Notes under the pieces: model-generated
What the model was told of the DNA's origin: nothing
The model's input: only the letters and a program-made list of their open reading frames with translations
The model's database searches: none
Shown here: positions 17,434 to 26,620 of the stretch, piece after piece
How the letters are laid out: every line of letters starts with the position of its first letter
Position numbering within the stretch: the stretch's first letter is position 1
Translations under genes and position numbers: made by a program
Source: Amycolatopsis solani
GTDB taxonomy: Bacteria > Actinomycetota > Actinomycetes > Mycobacteriales > Pseudonocardiaceae
Assembly: GCF_033441515.1 (NCBI RefSeq)
Contig: NZ_JAWQJT010000003.1
Coordinates: 558,001 to 622,000, forward strand
Length of the DNA: 64,000 nt
Direction: 5' to 3'

Positions 17434-17859
17434 ATGGGCTACGGCGACAAGCTTTTCTGGCTCTCGGTCCTGATCCAGCGCAGGTATGCGCAGATCTGCG
17501 CCGAGTACGACCTGACCCCCTCGCAAGCCACGCTGCTGTGCGCGATCAGGAACGAGCCGCGGCGGATGGCGTACCTCGCCACCTCGCTCGGCATGACCAA
17601 GAACGCGCTGAGCCAGCTCGTCGACCGCACCGAGCGGCGCGACCTGGTCAGCCGGGTGAACTCGGAGCAGGACCGGCGGGTCATCATGCTCGGCGTGACG
17701 CCTGCGGGGAAGGTGCTCGCCGAAGCCGTCTACGCCGAGACGACCAAGCGGCTGCCCGACATCGCGGAGCACCTCGACGCCGACGACCAGCGCGACTTCG
17801 AACGCGTCGCCACCGCCATCGTGGACGCGGCCGGCGTCCCGGGATCCGCCTCGTCCTGA
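17434..17859 (+). CDS. MarR-family transcriptional regulator
   Basis: A 141-residue winged-helix regulator. It shows 'YDLTPSQATLLCAIRNEPRRMAYLATSLGMTKNALSQLVDR' followed by the wing 'RRDLVSRVNSEQDRRVIMLGVTPAG'. It lies just upstream of an NmrA-like gene; a long perfect palindrome between them is the probable binding site, so it likely controls that gene in response to a small ligand. The ATG has a weak upstream GCAGG. Confidence 0.85.
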   Translation: MGYGDKLFWLSVLIQRRYAQICAEYDLTPSQATLLCAIRNEPRRMAYLATSLGMTKNALSQLVDRTERRDLVSRVNSEQDRRVIMLGVTPAGKVLAEAVYAETTKRLPDIAEHLDADDQRDFERVATAIVDAAGVPGSASS

Positions 17860-17894
17860 CCCACCGCGCCACGACCACGGGCGCCTTGCCATGA

Positions 17895-17931
17895 GTTCAT
17901 GCCGTGAACTAATATTGTTCACGGCATGAAC
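17895..17931. promoter_or_regulatory. Long perfect palindromic operator for the MarR/NmrA pair
   Basis: GTTCATGCCGTGAAC (17895-17909) and its exact reverse complement (17917-17931) flank TAATATT. Each arm is itself nearly symmetric (TTCA-TGCCG-TGAA), so it may hold two dimer sites. The AT-rich centre can serve as a -10 element for the following gene, which would be blocked by bound repressor. Confidence 0.6.
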
Positions 17932-17949
17932 CAATGAGAGGTGCGCGAC

Positions 17950-18840
17950 ATGGACACGCAGGAAAACGGCACGATCGCGGTCTTCGGTGGGACAGGGCAG
18001 CAGGGCGGGGCGGTCGTCGACGCGCTCCTCGCCCGAGGAGCGCGGGTGCGGGCCCTCGTCCGCACCCCCGAGTCCGACCGGGCGCGGGCGCTGGCCGCCC
18101 GGGGCGTCGAGCTGTCGGCCATCCGGATCGGCGACGCGACGTCGACGGTCGCCGCGCTGGAGGCGGTTGACGCCTTCTCCTTCATGACCCCGGAGGCGAA
18201 CAGCCTCGAGGACGTCGAGGAGGAGGTCCGAGTGGGCACCGCCCTCGTCGACGCGGCGGCCGCGGCGCGCGTGCCGCACGTCGTGTTCACCTCGGTCTTC
18301 GGGGCGGATCGCGAAACCGGCGTGCCGCACCACGACTCGAAGCACCGGATCGAGGAATACCTGAAGCTTTCCGGCCTGCGGGCCACGATGGTCCGCCCCA
18401 CCGCCTTCATGGAGAACTTCGCGACCGTGATGGCGCCGAGCCTGGAGGACGGAACGATCGTGCTGAGGCTGCCGCTGCCGGACGACATCGCCCTGAAGAT
18501 GGTCTCGATCAAGAACATCGGCCAGGTCGCCGCCTCGATCCTGCTCGGCACAGCGGAAGTGCCCGGCGGAGCGGTCGAGGTCGTCGGCGACGAACTGACG
18601 GGTAGCCAGATCGCCGCCGCGTTCGGCGCACGCGCCGGGCTCCCGGCTCGCTACGAGACCTTACCGCTGAGCGTCCTCGGCAACGACCTCGACAAGGCGA
18701 TGTTCCGCGAGTTCGCCACGGCGTCCGAACACCCGTCGGACCTCGCGGCGGTGCGGGCGATCGAGCCGGCCACCTGGGACCTGGCCGAGTGGATCCGCTC
18801 CACCGGCTGGACCGCGCCCGCGGACCGGGTCCGTTCCTGA
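17950..18840 (+). CDS. NmrA-like NAD(P)-binding oxidoreductase
   Basis: A 296-residue atypical short-chain dehydrogenase fold. The Rossmann motif is 'AVFGGTGQQGGAVVDALL' (GGxGxxG) and the middle has 'HVVFTSVFGADRETGVPHHDSKHRIEEYLK', where the Tyr of the SDR triad is replaced as in NmrA/quinone-reductase relatives. It probably acts as a redox sensor or quinone reductase. ATG 17950 follows GAGAGG. The preceding MarR gene and the palindrome point to ligand-induced expression. Confidence 0.84.
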   Translation: MDTQENGTIAVFGGTGQQGGAVVDALLARGARVRALVRTPESDRARALAARGVELSAIRIGDATSTVAALEAVDAFSFMTPEANSLEDVEEEVRVGTALVDAAAAARVPHVVFTSVFGADRETGVPHHDSKHRIEEYLKLSGLRATMVRPTAFMENFATVMAPSLEDGTIVLRLPLPDDIALKMVSIKNIGQVAASILLGTAEVPGGAVEVVGDELTGSQIAAAFGARAGLPARYETLPLSVLGNDLDKAMFREFATASEHPSDLAAVRAIEPATWDLAEWIRSTGWTAPADRVRS

Positions 18841-18846
18841 GTGCTG

Positions 18847-19326
18847 CTACTGGGAGCGAACGGTTTCACGGTCCGGGCCGGTGGCCATGGTCGCCTGTGC
18901 GGTGCGGGGCCAAGTCCAGGCGTACCGCAGGATGAAGGCGAGAACGATCAGTTCCAGTGCGACGCCGAGGCCGTAGAAGTACCTCCAGGACTCGCCCACC
19001 GCGGCGAACGCCGCGAAGGGGACCTGCACCGAGGCCACGATGAGGTTCGTGGTGCGGTTCGCCCGGGCGGGCAGGGTCGTCGACAGCACGACCATGAAGA
19101 TCGGGATCGCCATGAGCGCGAGGAAGACGGCGAACAACGTCGGGCTGATGTCGAACTCGAAGACGACGCCGGCCTCGATGTCTTTGATGACGCCGGGGTT
19201 GAAGAAGCCGAGAATGTCCACGTAGGCGTACAGGAGCACGAGGCTCGTCCACGCTGCGGCGAGCTTGGCTCTCACCGGGATCCGCTGCTCTTCCAGTGTG
19301 GTCGTGGTGGGTTGACGTGTTCTCAT
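18847..19326 (-). CDS. Four-helix membrane protein, DUF6326-like
   Basis: A 159-residue integral membrane protein with four hydrophobic segments (about residues 25-45, 65-88, 95-115 and 120-140) and a short polar N-terminus with a run of threonines. The layout and the 'VDILGFFNPG' loop resemble small DUF6326-type membrane proteins of unknown function. The ATG at 19326 follows GGAG. It converges on the NmrA gene with a 6-bp gap. Confidence 0.72.
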   Translation of the reverse strand: MRTRQPTTTTLEEQRIPVRAKLAAAWTSLVLLYAYVDILGFFNPGVIKDIEAGVVFEFDISPTLFAVFLALMAIPIFMVVLSTTLPARANRTTNLIVASVQVPFAAFAAVGESWRYFYGLGVALELIVLAFILRYAWTWPRTAQATMATGPDRETVRSQ

Positions 19327-19488
19327 CGTGGGCTCCGTTGTCGTCGTGAGGACCGGTGGGCCCACGATCGCCGAGCCCGGCGGCGGGCACATCGTCGTCG
19401 AGGCCGGACCCGCCCCGGCCGAGAGGAGGACCGGCGTCTCGTTCTTTCGGTCGGTCCCCGACGCCTCGGCGGTCCCTAGGCTGGCGGC

Positions 19489-20631
19489 GTGACCATTAAC
19501 GCCCTGCGCTCACTGTGGGCCGAGCCGCGCGCCACAGACGCTCCCGAGCGGGTGTCGCGCGACTGGGTGCTGGTCGGGGCGTTGATGGTGACGGCGCTGC
19601 TCGAGGGAATCCTCCGGGACGACGTCGCCTGGCGGCCGTTCGCGACGATCGTGGCGGTCGGACTCGCGCCGGTGCTGCTGTGGCGGCGTACCCACCCGTT
19701 GGCCTGTGTCGTGGTGGCCTTCGGCACCGCGATGGCGTTGGGACTGGCGAGCCTGCTCGGCGGGACCCCGAGCGTGGGGCTCGACACGATGATCTACCTC
19801 CTGGTGCTCGTCTACGCGCTGGTCCGCTGGAGCTCAGGGCGCGAGATCGTGATCGGGCTGGCGGTGGTGGCGGTCGCCGCGGGAATCGGCATGGCCCCCG
19901 ACTACGTCGGGCCGACCGAGGTCTTCGGCGGGTTCGCCGTCCTCGCGGCGGCGGCGGCGGGCGGAGCGGCGTTCCGCTACCGCGCCGAGAGCCGGCGCCG
20001 GAAGTGGGACCAGATCCGCGGCCAGGAGCGGGTCGGCCTCGCGCGCGAGTTGCACGACATCGTCGCCCACCACGTCTCGGCGATCGCCGTGCAGGCGCAG
20101 GCGGGCCGGGCGATGGCCGGGCAGCGACCTGAGGCGGCACTCGAGGTGCTGGCGGCGATCGAAGGGGAAGCGTCGCGGACGCTCGCGGAGATGCGGGCGA
20201 TGGTCCGCGTGCTGCGCGACGAAGCGCCGGCGGGGTACGCGCCCCAGCCCGGCGTCGCCGACCTGGTGGCCCTCGCCAGACGCGCCCCGGTCCCGGTCGT
20301 CGACGTGGAGTTGCCGGATGACCTGGACGAACTTCCGCCCCCGATCGACGCGGTGGTCTACCGGCTGGCGCAGGAGGCGCTGACCAACGCCCTGCGGCAC
20401 GCCCGCAACGCCTCGCGTGTGGAGATCCGGGTCGTGGACGGCGCGGGAACGCTGCGGCTGCGCGTGACCGACGACGGGCAGATCGACCCGGCACGGCCGG
20501 TGGACCACGGCTTCGGGCTGCTGGGGATGACCGAGCGTGTGCAGCTGCTCGGCGGCACGCTGCGTGCCGGGCCGGCGCCCGGAGGCGGGTGGACGGTCGA
20601 GGCCGAACTGCCGGCGAAGGTACGCCGATGA
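19489..20631 (+). CDS. DesK-type sensor histidine kinase
   Basis: A 380-residue kinase with an N-terminal membrane block of about five helices (residues 25-165), a HisKA_3 helix with 'ERVGLARELHDIVAHHVSAI' and a HATPase domain ('AQEALTNALRHARN' and 'GFGLLGMTERV'). GTG 19489 stands six bases after TAGGCT, suggesting a leaderless mRNA. It overlaps the downstream response regulator by four bases (ATGA). Confidence 0.89.
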   Translation: MTINALRSLWAEPRATDAPERVSRDWVLVGALMVTALLEGILRDDVAWRPFATIVAVGLAPVLLWRRTHPLACVVVAFGTAMALGLASLLGGTPSVGLDTMIYLLVLVYALVRWSSGREIVIGLAVVAVAAGIGMAPDYVGPTEVFGGFAVLAAAAAGGAAFRYRAESRRRKWDQIRGQERVGLARELHDIVAHHVSAIAVQAQAGRAMAGQRPEAALEVLAAIEGEASRTLAEMRAMVRVLRDEAPAGYAPQPGVADLVALARRAPVPVVDVELPDDLDELPPPIDAVVYRLAQEALTNALRHARNASRVEIRVVDGAGTLRLRVTDDGQIDPARPVDHGFGLLGMTERVQLLGGTLRAGPAPGGGWTVEAELPAKVRR

Positions 20632-21284
20632 CGGTGCGCGTGCTGGTGGCCGACGACCAGGATCTGGTGCGCACCGGCCTGTCGATGATCCTTGACGCGC
20701 AGCCCGGCATCGAGGTCGTCGGCCAAGCCGCCGACGGCCACGCCGCCGTCGAGCTGGCGCATCGGCTCCGCCCCGACGTGTGCCTGGTCGACATCCAGAT
20801 GCCCGGGCTCGACGGCATCGAGGTGACCAAGCTCCTCGCCGGGCGGGGCGTCCCGGACCCGATCGCGGTAGTGGTGATCACGACGTTCGACCTCGACGAG
20901 TACGTCCACGGCGCGCTCCGGGCCGGCGCCCGGGGCTTTCTGCTCAAGGACGCCGGGACGGAGCTGCTCGTCCAGGCCGTCCACGCCGCCGCCATCGGCG
21001 ATGCCCTGATCGCGCCGAACATCACCCGGCGGCTGCTGGCCACGCTCGCCGGCAGGGAACCGCCGAGCCGACAGACCCAACCGATCGAGCCGCTCACCGA
21101 ACGCGAGGAGGAGGTGCTGACGCTGGTCGCACGCGGCAGCACGAACGCCGAGATCGCCGCCGAGCTGTTCATCGGCTTGACGACCGCCAAGACCCACGTC
21201 GCCAGCCTGCTGACCAAGATCGGCGCCCGAAACAGGGTCGAGATCGCGATGTGGGCGTACGACACCGGCCGGGTGGGGCACTGA
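20628..21284 (+). CDS. NarL/FixJ-type response regulator
   Basis: A 218-residue regulator. The receiver has 'DDQDLV', 'CLVDIQMPGLDG' (phosphoacceptor Asp), 'VVITTF' and 'LLKDAG'. The LuxR-type DNA-binding domain contains 'LTEREEEVLTLVARGSTNAEIAAELFIGLTTAKTHVASLLTKI'. It pairs with the kinase upstream. No clear target is adjacent, since the next gene is an LspA-like protease with its own 107-bp leader region. Confidence 0.9.
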   Translation: MTVRVLVADDQDLVRTGLSMILDAQPGIEVVGQAADGHAAVELAHRLRPDVCLVDIQMPGLDGIEVTKLLAGRGVPDPIAVVVITTFDLDEYVHGALRAGARGFLLKDAGTELLVQAVHAAAIGDALIAPNITRRLLATLAGREPPSRQTQPIEPLTEREEEVLTLVARGSTNAEIAAELFIGLTTAKTHVASLLTKIGARNRVEIAMWAYDTGRVGH

Positions 21285-21391
21285 ACGCAGTTGGCACACA
21301 GAAGGTTACCGATCGTAAAGATTCCGCAATAAACACCAGTCACCCTGGGCGATGAGAAGCACACTGACCGCTACCGTCAGGGGACGCGATC

Positions 21392-22150
21392 ATGAGCGAC
21401 AACTCGATGACAGCCGCCGTCCGCCCCATGCAGGTGACACGAAACGCTGGACCGGCGGTGCTTGCCCTGCTGGCGGTGGTCACCGTGGTGGATCAACTCG
21501 GCAAGTGGTGGGCCTGGCGGCACGCACCCCTGGCGAAAATCAACTACGGCGGCAACTTCCTCGTCGGCGAGACGATCAGCCGCTGGTACGCCGACCCGAC
21601 CACCGGCGCGCTGCTCGACCTGATGGACTTCGGCGTGCTGACCGCCGCCGCGGTCGTCCTGATCCGCCGCCGACCGTCAGCGGTCGTTCTCGTTCCCGCC
21701 GCCCTCATGGTCGGTGGCTGGATCAGCAATCTGCTCGACCGCCTGGGGTTGCACTACCTGACCGCCCCGGGCAGCGTCCGCGGAGCGGTCGACTTCATCG
21801 CGCTCGGCCCGATTCGCTACAACCTGGCCGACGTGTTCATCGTCTGCGCCACGCTTCTGTTCGTGCTCGCCGTCATCACGAGCACCTTGACCACCAACCG
21901 ATCCCCAGCCGCGTCCCCCGCACCCCCGACACGGCACCATCGACGTCGGACATGGTTGTCCGGCGTCGCCACCACCACCTGTCTCGTCCTCGTCGTCGGT
22001 TTCGGCGCGCTGAACTACGGCGGTGTGACCACACCGAACGCCTCCCCCAGCGACACCTCTACCGGTCGGCGCGGCGGGCCCGCAGCCAGAAGGCGATCCT
22101 CGCCGGGAACAGCAGCAGCAACAGGACGTAGTAGCCGAAAGGCGGCTTGA
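21392..22150 (+). CDS. LspA-like signal peptidase II with an extra C-terminal tail
   Basis: A 252-residue membrane aspartyl protease of the lipoprotein signal peptidase family. Both catalytic motifs are present: 'NLLDR' (D116) and 'NLAD' (D147). Four transmembrane segments lie within residues 20-170, as in LspA. After that come a polar linker, one more hydrophobic helix (about 187-205) and a basic, low-complexity tail that overlaps the convergent next gene by 92 bp. Standard LspA is about 160-200 residues, so the tail is unusual. Likely an accessory copy. Confidence 0.72.
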   Translation: MSDNSMTAAVRPMQVTRNAGPAVLALLAVVTVVDQLGKWWAWRHAPLAKINYGGNFLVGETISRWYADPTTGALLDLMDFGVLTAAAVVLIRRRPSAVVLVPAALMVGGWISNLLDRLGLHYLTAPGSVRGAVDFIALGPIRYNLADVFIVCATLLFVLAVITSTLTTNRSPAASPAPPTRHHRRRTWLSGVATTTCLVLVVGFGALNYGGVTTPNASPSDTSTGRRGGPAARRRSSPGTAAATGRSSRKAA

Positions 22151-22688
22151 TGAACCCCACCACGACCGCGAGCGCGAACACGGCCGAGCTCAGCGCGTGG
22201 TTCCAGAACACCTCGTCCGACACCGGTTCGGCGTCCCCGCGGATGTCCGGGTTCCGGCGGATGATGGTCACCATCGTCGTGTGGCAGAGGCTGCTGGCCA
22301 GCAGCGTCCCCAGGTAGAACAGCACGGTGAAGCGCTCGGACTGGTACGCGCCGATCAGCTCGGTCGGGAAGGGCAGCAGCGCGATCGTCAGCAGCCAGCA
22401 GAAGTTGACGCGGATCAGCGCGGGGCTGTACGACCGCACGTGCTCGAAGATCCGGTGGTGCACGCCCCAGAAGCGGCCGATCACGACGAAGCTGAGCAGG
22501 AAGCTGACGATCTTCGACCAGTTGTGCGTGACCGCCTCGACCGCCGGCTTGTGCTCCGCGACCAGCTCGGGCACCAGGTCGGTGAGCGGCAGGACCAGCA
22601 ACGTCAGGGCGATCGCGACCACGGCGTCGGTGAAGAACACCAACCGCTCGGCGGACTTCTTCTGCTCCACGCGAACATCAAACACCAC
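22059..22688 (-). CDS. TMEM175/DUF1211-family membrane protein
   Basis: A 209-residue protein with six hydrophobic segments. The first helix has 'FFTDAVVAIALTLLVLPL', the filter-lining signature of bacterial TMEM175 potassium channels (FSDxVxAIAxTLLVL in the consensus). It begins at a GTG (22688); a second GTG follows directly and a third lies at 'VEQKK'. Its end overlaps the tail of the LspA-like gene. Confidence 0.85.
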   Translation of the reverse strand: MVFDVRVEQKKSAERLVFFTDAVVAIALTLLVLPLTDLVPELVAEHKPAVEAVTHNWSKIVSFLLSFVVIGRFWGVHHRIFEHVRSYSPALIRVNFCWLLTIALLPFPTELIGAYQSERFTVLFYLGTLLASSLCHTTMVTIIRRNPDIRGDAEPVSDEVFWNHALSSAVFALAVVVGFIKPPFGYYVLLLLLFPARIAFWLRARRADR

Positions 22689-22733
22689 ACTGCCGCGGCC
22701 ACGACCACCGCCGCGGCGATCAGGTCCGTCTTG

Positions 22734-23609
22734 TCAGGTCTCGGTGTCCGGAGTGTCGGTGAACGCCCGGACGAACGACGACACGCAGTCCTGCGGAGTC
22801 CGCAGCGACGCGATGACGTGCCCGTCGATGGTCAGCGGCGGGTCGAGCGGCAACGCGCGGACCCGGCGCGCGGCGAACCCGGCCAGCTGCTCCGCGGTCA
22901 GCAGCGTCCACGCCCCATGGCCGTTGCCGACCTCGATCAAGACGGTGAGGATCGAGCCGCCCGACCGGCCCATCGCTCCCCCTCCGGCCTGGTTCAGGGC
23001 CGAGGCGACCGCGTCGTGCAACGCCGGGTCCTCCTCCCGGGCCGGCAGCCGCAAGGCAGCCCGGTCCAGATCCGCCGGCCGCACCACCGGGAGGCCGGCC
23101 GCCGGATGCTCGTCGGACACCACCGCCAGCAGCGACTCGGACCACGCGCGCACCACGCGCACGCCGTCCGCCTCCACCGGGCCACGAACCAGCGCCAGGT
23201 CCAGCTCGCCGGCCCGGACCGCGGCGAGCCGGGCGGGCACCGGCAGGTCCACGAGCGAGGCGTGTGCGGGCCGGACCCCGTCGAGCAGGAGCTCCGCGGC
23301 GCGCTCCAGCCGCGCGGTGAGACCGGGGGCGACGCCGATCCGCAGGTGGGCAGCGGGTTCTCCGGCGACTACGCGCACGCGTGCCGCGGCGGCGAGCGTC
23401 TCCCGGGCGGCCTCCAGCACGCGCAGACCGGCCGAGGTGAGCCGCACGTGCCGCGGGGACCGGTCGAACAGCCGGGTGCCGAGGTCTCGTTCCAGCCGCG
23501 CGATCTGGTGGCTCACCGCGGGCTGCACGATGTTGAGCCGCTCGGCGGCCCGGCCGAAGTGCAACTCCTCGGCGACGGTCACGAAGTACCGCAGCGCGCG
23601 CAGTTCCAC
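22734..23609 (-). CDS. LysR-family transcriptional regulator
   Basis: A 291-residue LysR regulator. The HTH is 'ALRYFVTVAEELHFGRAAERLNIVQPAVSHQIARLERDLGTRLFDR', followed by the linker helix and a two-lobed effector domain. GTG 23609 follows GGAGGG. It is divergent from an LLM-class oxidoreductase, the normal arrangement for a LysR regulator and its target. Confidence 0.87.
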   Translation of the reverse strand: MELRALRYFVTVAEELHFGRAAERLNIVQPAVSHQIARLERDLGTRLFDRSPRHVRLTSAGLRVLEAARETLAAAARVRVVAGEPAAHLRIGVAPGLTARLERAAELLLDGVRPAHASLVDLPVPARLAAVRAGELDLALVRGPVEADGVRVVRAWSESLLAVVSDEHPAAGLPVVRPADLDRAALRLPAREEDPALHDAVASALNQAGGGAMGRSGGSILTVLIEVGNGHGAWTLLTAEQLAGFAARRVRALPLDPPLTIDGHVIASLRTPQDCVSSFVRAFTDTPDTET

Positions 23610-23709
23610 ATGCCCTCCAGGCGGATATCCGGCCACGATGACAAAAAGTGATCGCTGAGCAGTCTAAGTGGGGCTGGTTCGCACCAGAGGCCCCGGCTGG
23701 GATGAAGGC

Positions 23710-24558
23710 ATGCGCATCGGCACCGGCTTGATCAGTCCCCCCTCCCCCGCCGAAGTAGTGGCCGCCGCGGCCGACGCCGCCGAGCGCGGCCTCGACAGCT
23801 TCTGGACCAACCAGAACCCCGGCGGCTGGGACCCGCTCACCCTGCTGGCCTCCCTCGGCCGGCGACCGGCCGAAGTCGGCACGGCGATCGTCGCCACCTA
23901 CCCCCGCCACCCCGTGACCACCGCGACCGAAGCACTCACCATCCAAGCCGCCTCCGGCGGTCTCGCCCTGGGCGTCGGCCCCAGTCACGCCTGGTACGTC
24001 CAGGAGCAGCTCGGCCTCCCCTACACCTCCCCACTCCGGCACACGCGCGAATACCTGACCGTGCTGCGCTCGCTGCTGGCCGGCAGGCCCGTGCGGTTCG
24101 ACGGCGAGTTCTTCACCGTCGACACGCGTCTCGACATCGCCGCCCCGGCCCCCAGCCTCCTGCTGTCGGCGCTCGGGCCCCGCATGCTCGAGCTGGCTCA
24201 CGACCTCGCCGACGGAGTGGCCGCCGCCTGGGTCACGCCGGACATGGTGGCCAAGAACATCGCCCCTCGCACCGCCCCGGGCGCGCGCATCGTGGCCCAG
24301 GCCGTGACCCTGCTGAGCCCGGACCCCGACCGAGCCCGCGCCGGCTTCGCGGAGCAACTCACCGCGGTCGGGCAGATGCCCGCGTACCGCGCCTCACTCG
24401 ATCGCGCAGGACTCGCCAACCCGGCCGACACTCTCGTCATCGGAGACGACACCACCGTGACGGACGCGGTGAAGCGCTACCAAGACGCCGGCGTCACCGA
24501 CCTGATCGTCGTACCGCTCAACGAAAGGAGCCGCACCTTGGACCTCCTCCGCACCTGA
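23710..24558 (+). CDS. LLM-class F420/FMN-dependent oxidoreductase
   Basis: A 282-residue TIM-barrel flavin enzyme of the luciferase-like monooxygenase class. Signs are the N-terminal 'GTGLISPP', 'IVATYPRHPVTTATEALTIQAASGG' and 'LGVGPSHAWYVQEQLGLPYTSP'. Many actinobacterial members use coenzyme F420. It probably reduces or oxidises a small metabolite and is likely controlled by the divergent LysR gene. ATG 23710 follows GATGAAGG. Confidence 0.84.
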   Translation: MRIGTGLISPPSPAEVVAAAADAAERGLDSFWTNQNPGGWDPLTLLASLGRRPAEVGTAIVATYPRHPVTTATEALTIQAASGGLALGVGPSHAWYVQEQLGLPYTSPLRHTREYLTVLRSLLAGRPVRFDGEFFTVDTRLDIAAPAPSLLLSALGPRMLELAHDLADGVAAAWVTPDMVAKNIAPRTAPGARIVAQAVTLLSPDPDRARAGFAEQLTAVGQMPAYRASLDRAGLANPADTLVIGDDTTVTDAVKRYQDAGVTDLIVVPLNERSRTLDLLRT

Positions 24559-24822
24559 ACGAGGGGTATGGCCCGCGTAGCTGTGGGGCCGCCGATCGGC
24601 ATCACCACGATCGCCGACCGGCGGCCGTCCGCGAGCACCCGGCTCCTGATCAAGGAGATCGTCGCGGTCGCCCGGGGCACCGACCCCGTGCTGCTGGAGG
24701 CACAGCGGTGAGGGGAGCGGGTCTTGCCCTTGATCTTTGTGCTGACGGCGCTTTTGCCCGCACCCGGAGTTCCGCGATCGAGGTAGCCTGACCAGCCGTG
24801 GCCCCGATCGAGGGAGATGCCG

Positions 24823-25899
24823 GTGGACGTTTCCTCAGCGGTTCCTGAGGAGCTGCGCCCGGTGGTGACGACGGCGTCCGGAACGGTGCGGCTGGTGTTC
24901 GTGCCGCGCGTCACGCGCCTGCTGACCAAGACGTGGGCCGGCAGCCTGGCCATCCCGTTCGCGGTGGTGGGCCCCCTGCTCGTGGGTGTCGTCCTGCCCC
25001 TGGTCGCCCTCTTCTTCGGGTGGGCCGCGATGGGGACCACTGCCCTGGTCCTCGGCGGCATCCTCGGTGCGCTCGGCTTGGTGCTGTCGGTCGCGATGCC
25101 GTGGAGTCTGCGGTCCGACGCACGGTGGGTCGAGCTGAGCCCGGCGCGGGTGCTCGTCAAACGACTGTCCGGGGCGTCGCAAACCATTGCTGTGCAGTCG
25201 ATCGCCGTCGTCGAACACGTGAAGCTCGCCGAACCCGCCGGTGTCGAAGTGGAACTGCGCACGACGGACGAGACCGTCCGGGGCGCCGAGCGGATCGACG
25301 TGGACGCCCGGACCCTGGCGGAGTGGCTGAGCAGCCTTTCCGGCGTCGAGGTCGAGCACCGGAAGGTCGTCGACCGGGTCAACCCGACCCGCGACCGGTG
25401 GTGGCGGCGCACGCAAGTCGCCGCGGTGTGGGAAGTACCCGCCGACGCCGTGCCGGTGATCGCGAACGAACTCGGCGTCCGGTGCGACGCCTTCGTGCCC
25501 CGGGCCGCCGCCAGGAACGGGAACACCCACGCGATCGACGTCTACGACCCGGACGACGTCCAGGAGATCACCGACCAGCGCACCCCCGAAACCATCGCGG
25601 CGTTCATGCTGCGCCGGCTGACGAGCTTCACGCACGAGGCGAGGCTGCCCGCCGGCGACGACCCGCTGCTCCACCTCGTCGAGGACACCGAACTCGCCGA
25701 GCGGTACCGCACCGCGGTGCGGCATCTCCGCGATCCCGGCCCGGAGACTCAAACCTCCGTCACGTTCGCGCAGTACTCCCTTTGCCAAGCCGTGCGCGGC
25801 GAGCCCCTCCCGGCTGCGGGGCCACCACCGCCCGGCTTCGAAGCGATCCTCGCCACCTCGATGGCCGCCCCGTTCCCCAGGCCGACCCGATACGCCTGA
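24823..25899 (+). CDS. Membrane protein of unknown function
   Basis: A 358-residue protein with two adjacent transmembrane helices (about residues 40-85) and a large cytoplasmic C-terminal part containing a bacterial-PH-like stretch ('ELSPARVLVKRLSGASQTIAVQSIAVVEHV') and acidic helices. No enzyme motif was recognised. GTG 24823 has AGGGAG six bases upstream and is preferred; ATG 24817 overlaps that box. The 264 bp before it hold only a 47-codon open frame of doubtful meaning. Confidence 0.68.
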   Translation: MDVSSAVPEELRPVVTTASGTVRLVFVPRVTRLLTKTWAGSLAIPFAVVGPLLVGVVLPLVALFFGWAAMGTTALVLGGILGALGLVLSVAMPWSLRSDARWVELSPARVLVKRLSGASQTIAVQSIAVVEHVKLAEPAGVEVELRTTDETVRGAERIDVDARTLAEWLSSLSGVEVEHRKVVDRVNPTRDRWWRRTQVAAVWEVPADAVPVIANELGVRCDAFVPRAAARNGNTHAIDVYDPDDVQEITDQRTPETIAAFMLRRLTSFTHEARLPAGDDPLLHLVEDTELAERYRTAVRHLRDPGPETQTSVTFAQYSLCQAVRGEPLPAAGPPPPGFEAILATSMAAPFPRPTRYA

Positions 25900-25913
25900 A
25901 CGAACCTGCGGCG

Positions 25914-26444
25914 CTACAGCCGTCTGGTGGTGATCAGCGAGATACCGGGAACGCCGTGCTCACATCCGGCTTCGGTGAAGCCGAGCTTGTCCAGCACACG
26001 ACGGGAAGCAGTGTTCCAGTCCCACACCGTGGCCCACAGACGTCCGTACCCGGCCGACCTGGCCCAGTCCACGACAGCCGTCGCGGCCTCGGTCGCGTAA
26101 CCCCGCCCCCAGGTCCGGCGCAGCAGTTCGAACGCCAGCTCAGGTTCTCCCCCGAATCCCCGCCCGCGGTCGATCAACCCGCAATAGCCGATGACGTCCC
26201 CGGTGGCTTTCCGCTCGACCGCCGGCAACCCGGCCGACGACACTCCGCCGGCGCGAATCGCCTCCTCGAGTTCGGCGACCGTGGGATGCCCGTCGGCATC
26301 GATCCGCCGATGCGGCGGCACCCGCGGATCACGTTCGGCCCACAGCTCGCGCTGCACACCGGCCTCGGCCACCCGCCACGGCCGGAGCAGCAGGCGATCG
26401 GTCTCGAGCACGACCCCACGTCCCGCGGTCTGTCCGGTGGCCAT
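25914..26444 (-). CDS. GNAT N-acetyltransferase (RimJ/RimL type)
   Basis: A 176-residue acetyltransferase. It opens with 'LETDRLLLRPWR', has 'GDVIGYCGLIDRG' and the acetyl-CoA loop around 'WGRGYATEAATAVVDWA', then 'NTASRRVLDKLGF', the usual RimJ/RimL-like sequence. It probably acetylates an amino group of a protein or small molecule. The ATG follows GGGAGA. It converges on the preceding membrane-protein gene. Confidence 0.86.
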   Translation of the reverse strand: MATGQTAGRGVVLETDRLLLRPWRVAEAGVQRELWAERDPRVPPHRRIDADGHPTVAELEEAIRAGGVSSAGLPAVERKATGDVIGYCGLIDRGRGFGGEPELAFELLRRTWGRGYATEAATAVVDWARSAGYGRLWATVWDWNTASRRVLDKLGFTEAGCEHGVPGISLITTRRL

Positions 26445-26620
26445 GAAAGCAATCTCCCACGCGCGCACGTCCGATGCTTCGTTCGGCGTCCTGGTCACTC
26501 TCGCCGCACCCAGAACCGGATCCGGACGCGAAGGTGGACCATTCGGGTGAACCTGCTGCGGGCGGCTCAACGGAGCCGGCGCGTCGGGAGTGATGGCAGC
26601 GGGTACCGGGAGGAGAAATC

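Noticed and set aside
24568..24711. A 47-codon open frame on the plus strand after the LLM oxidoreductase gene
   Set aside because: Its GAGGGG box is only two bases from the ATG and the translated sequence matches no family; it may be a remnant, so I did not list it as a gene.
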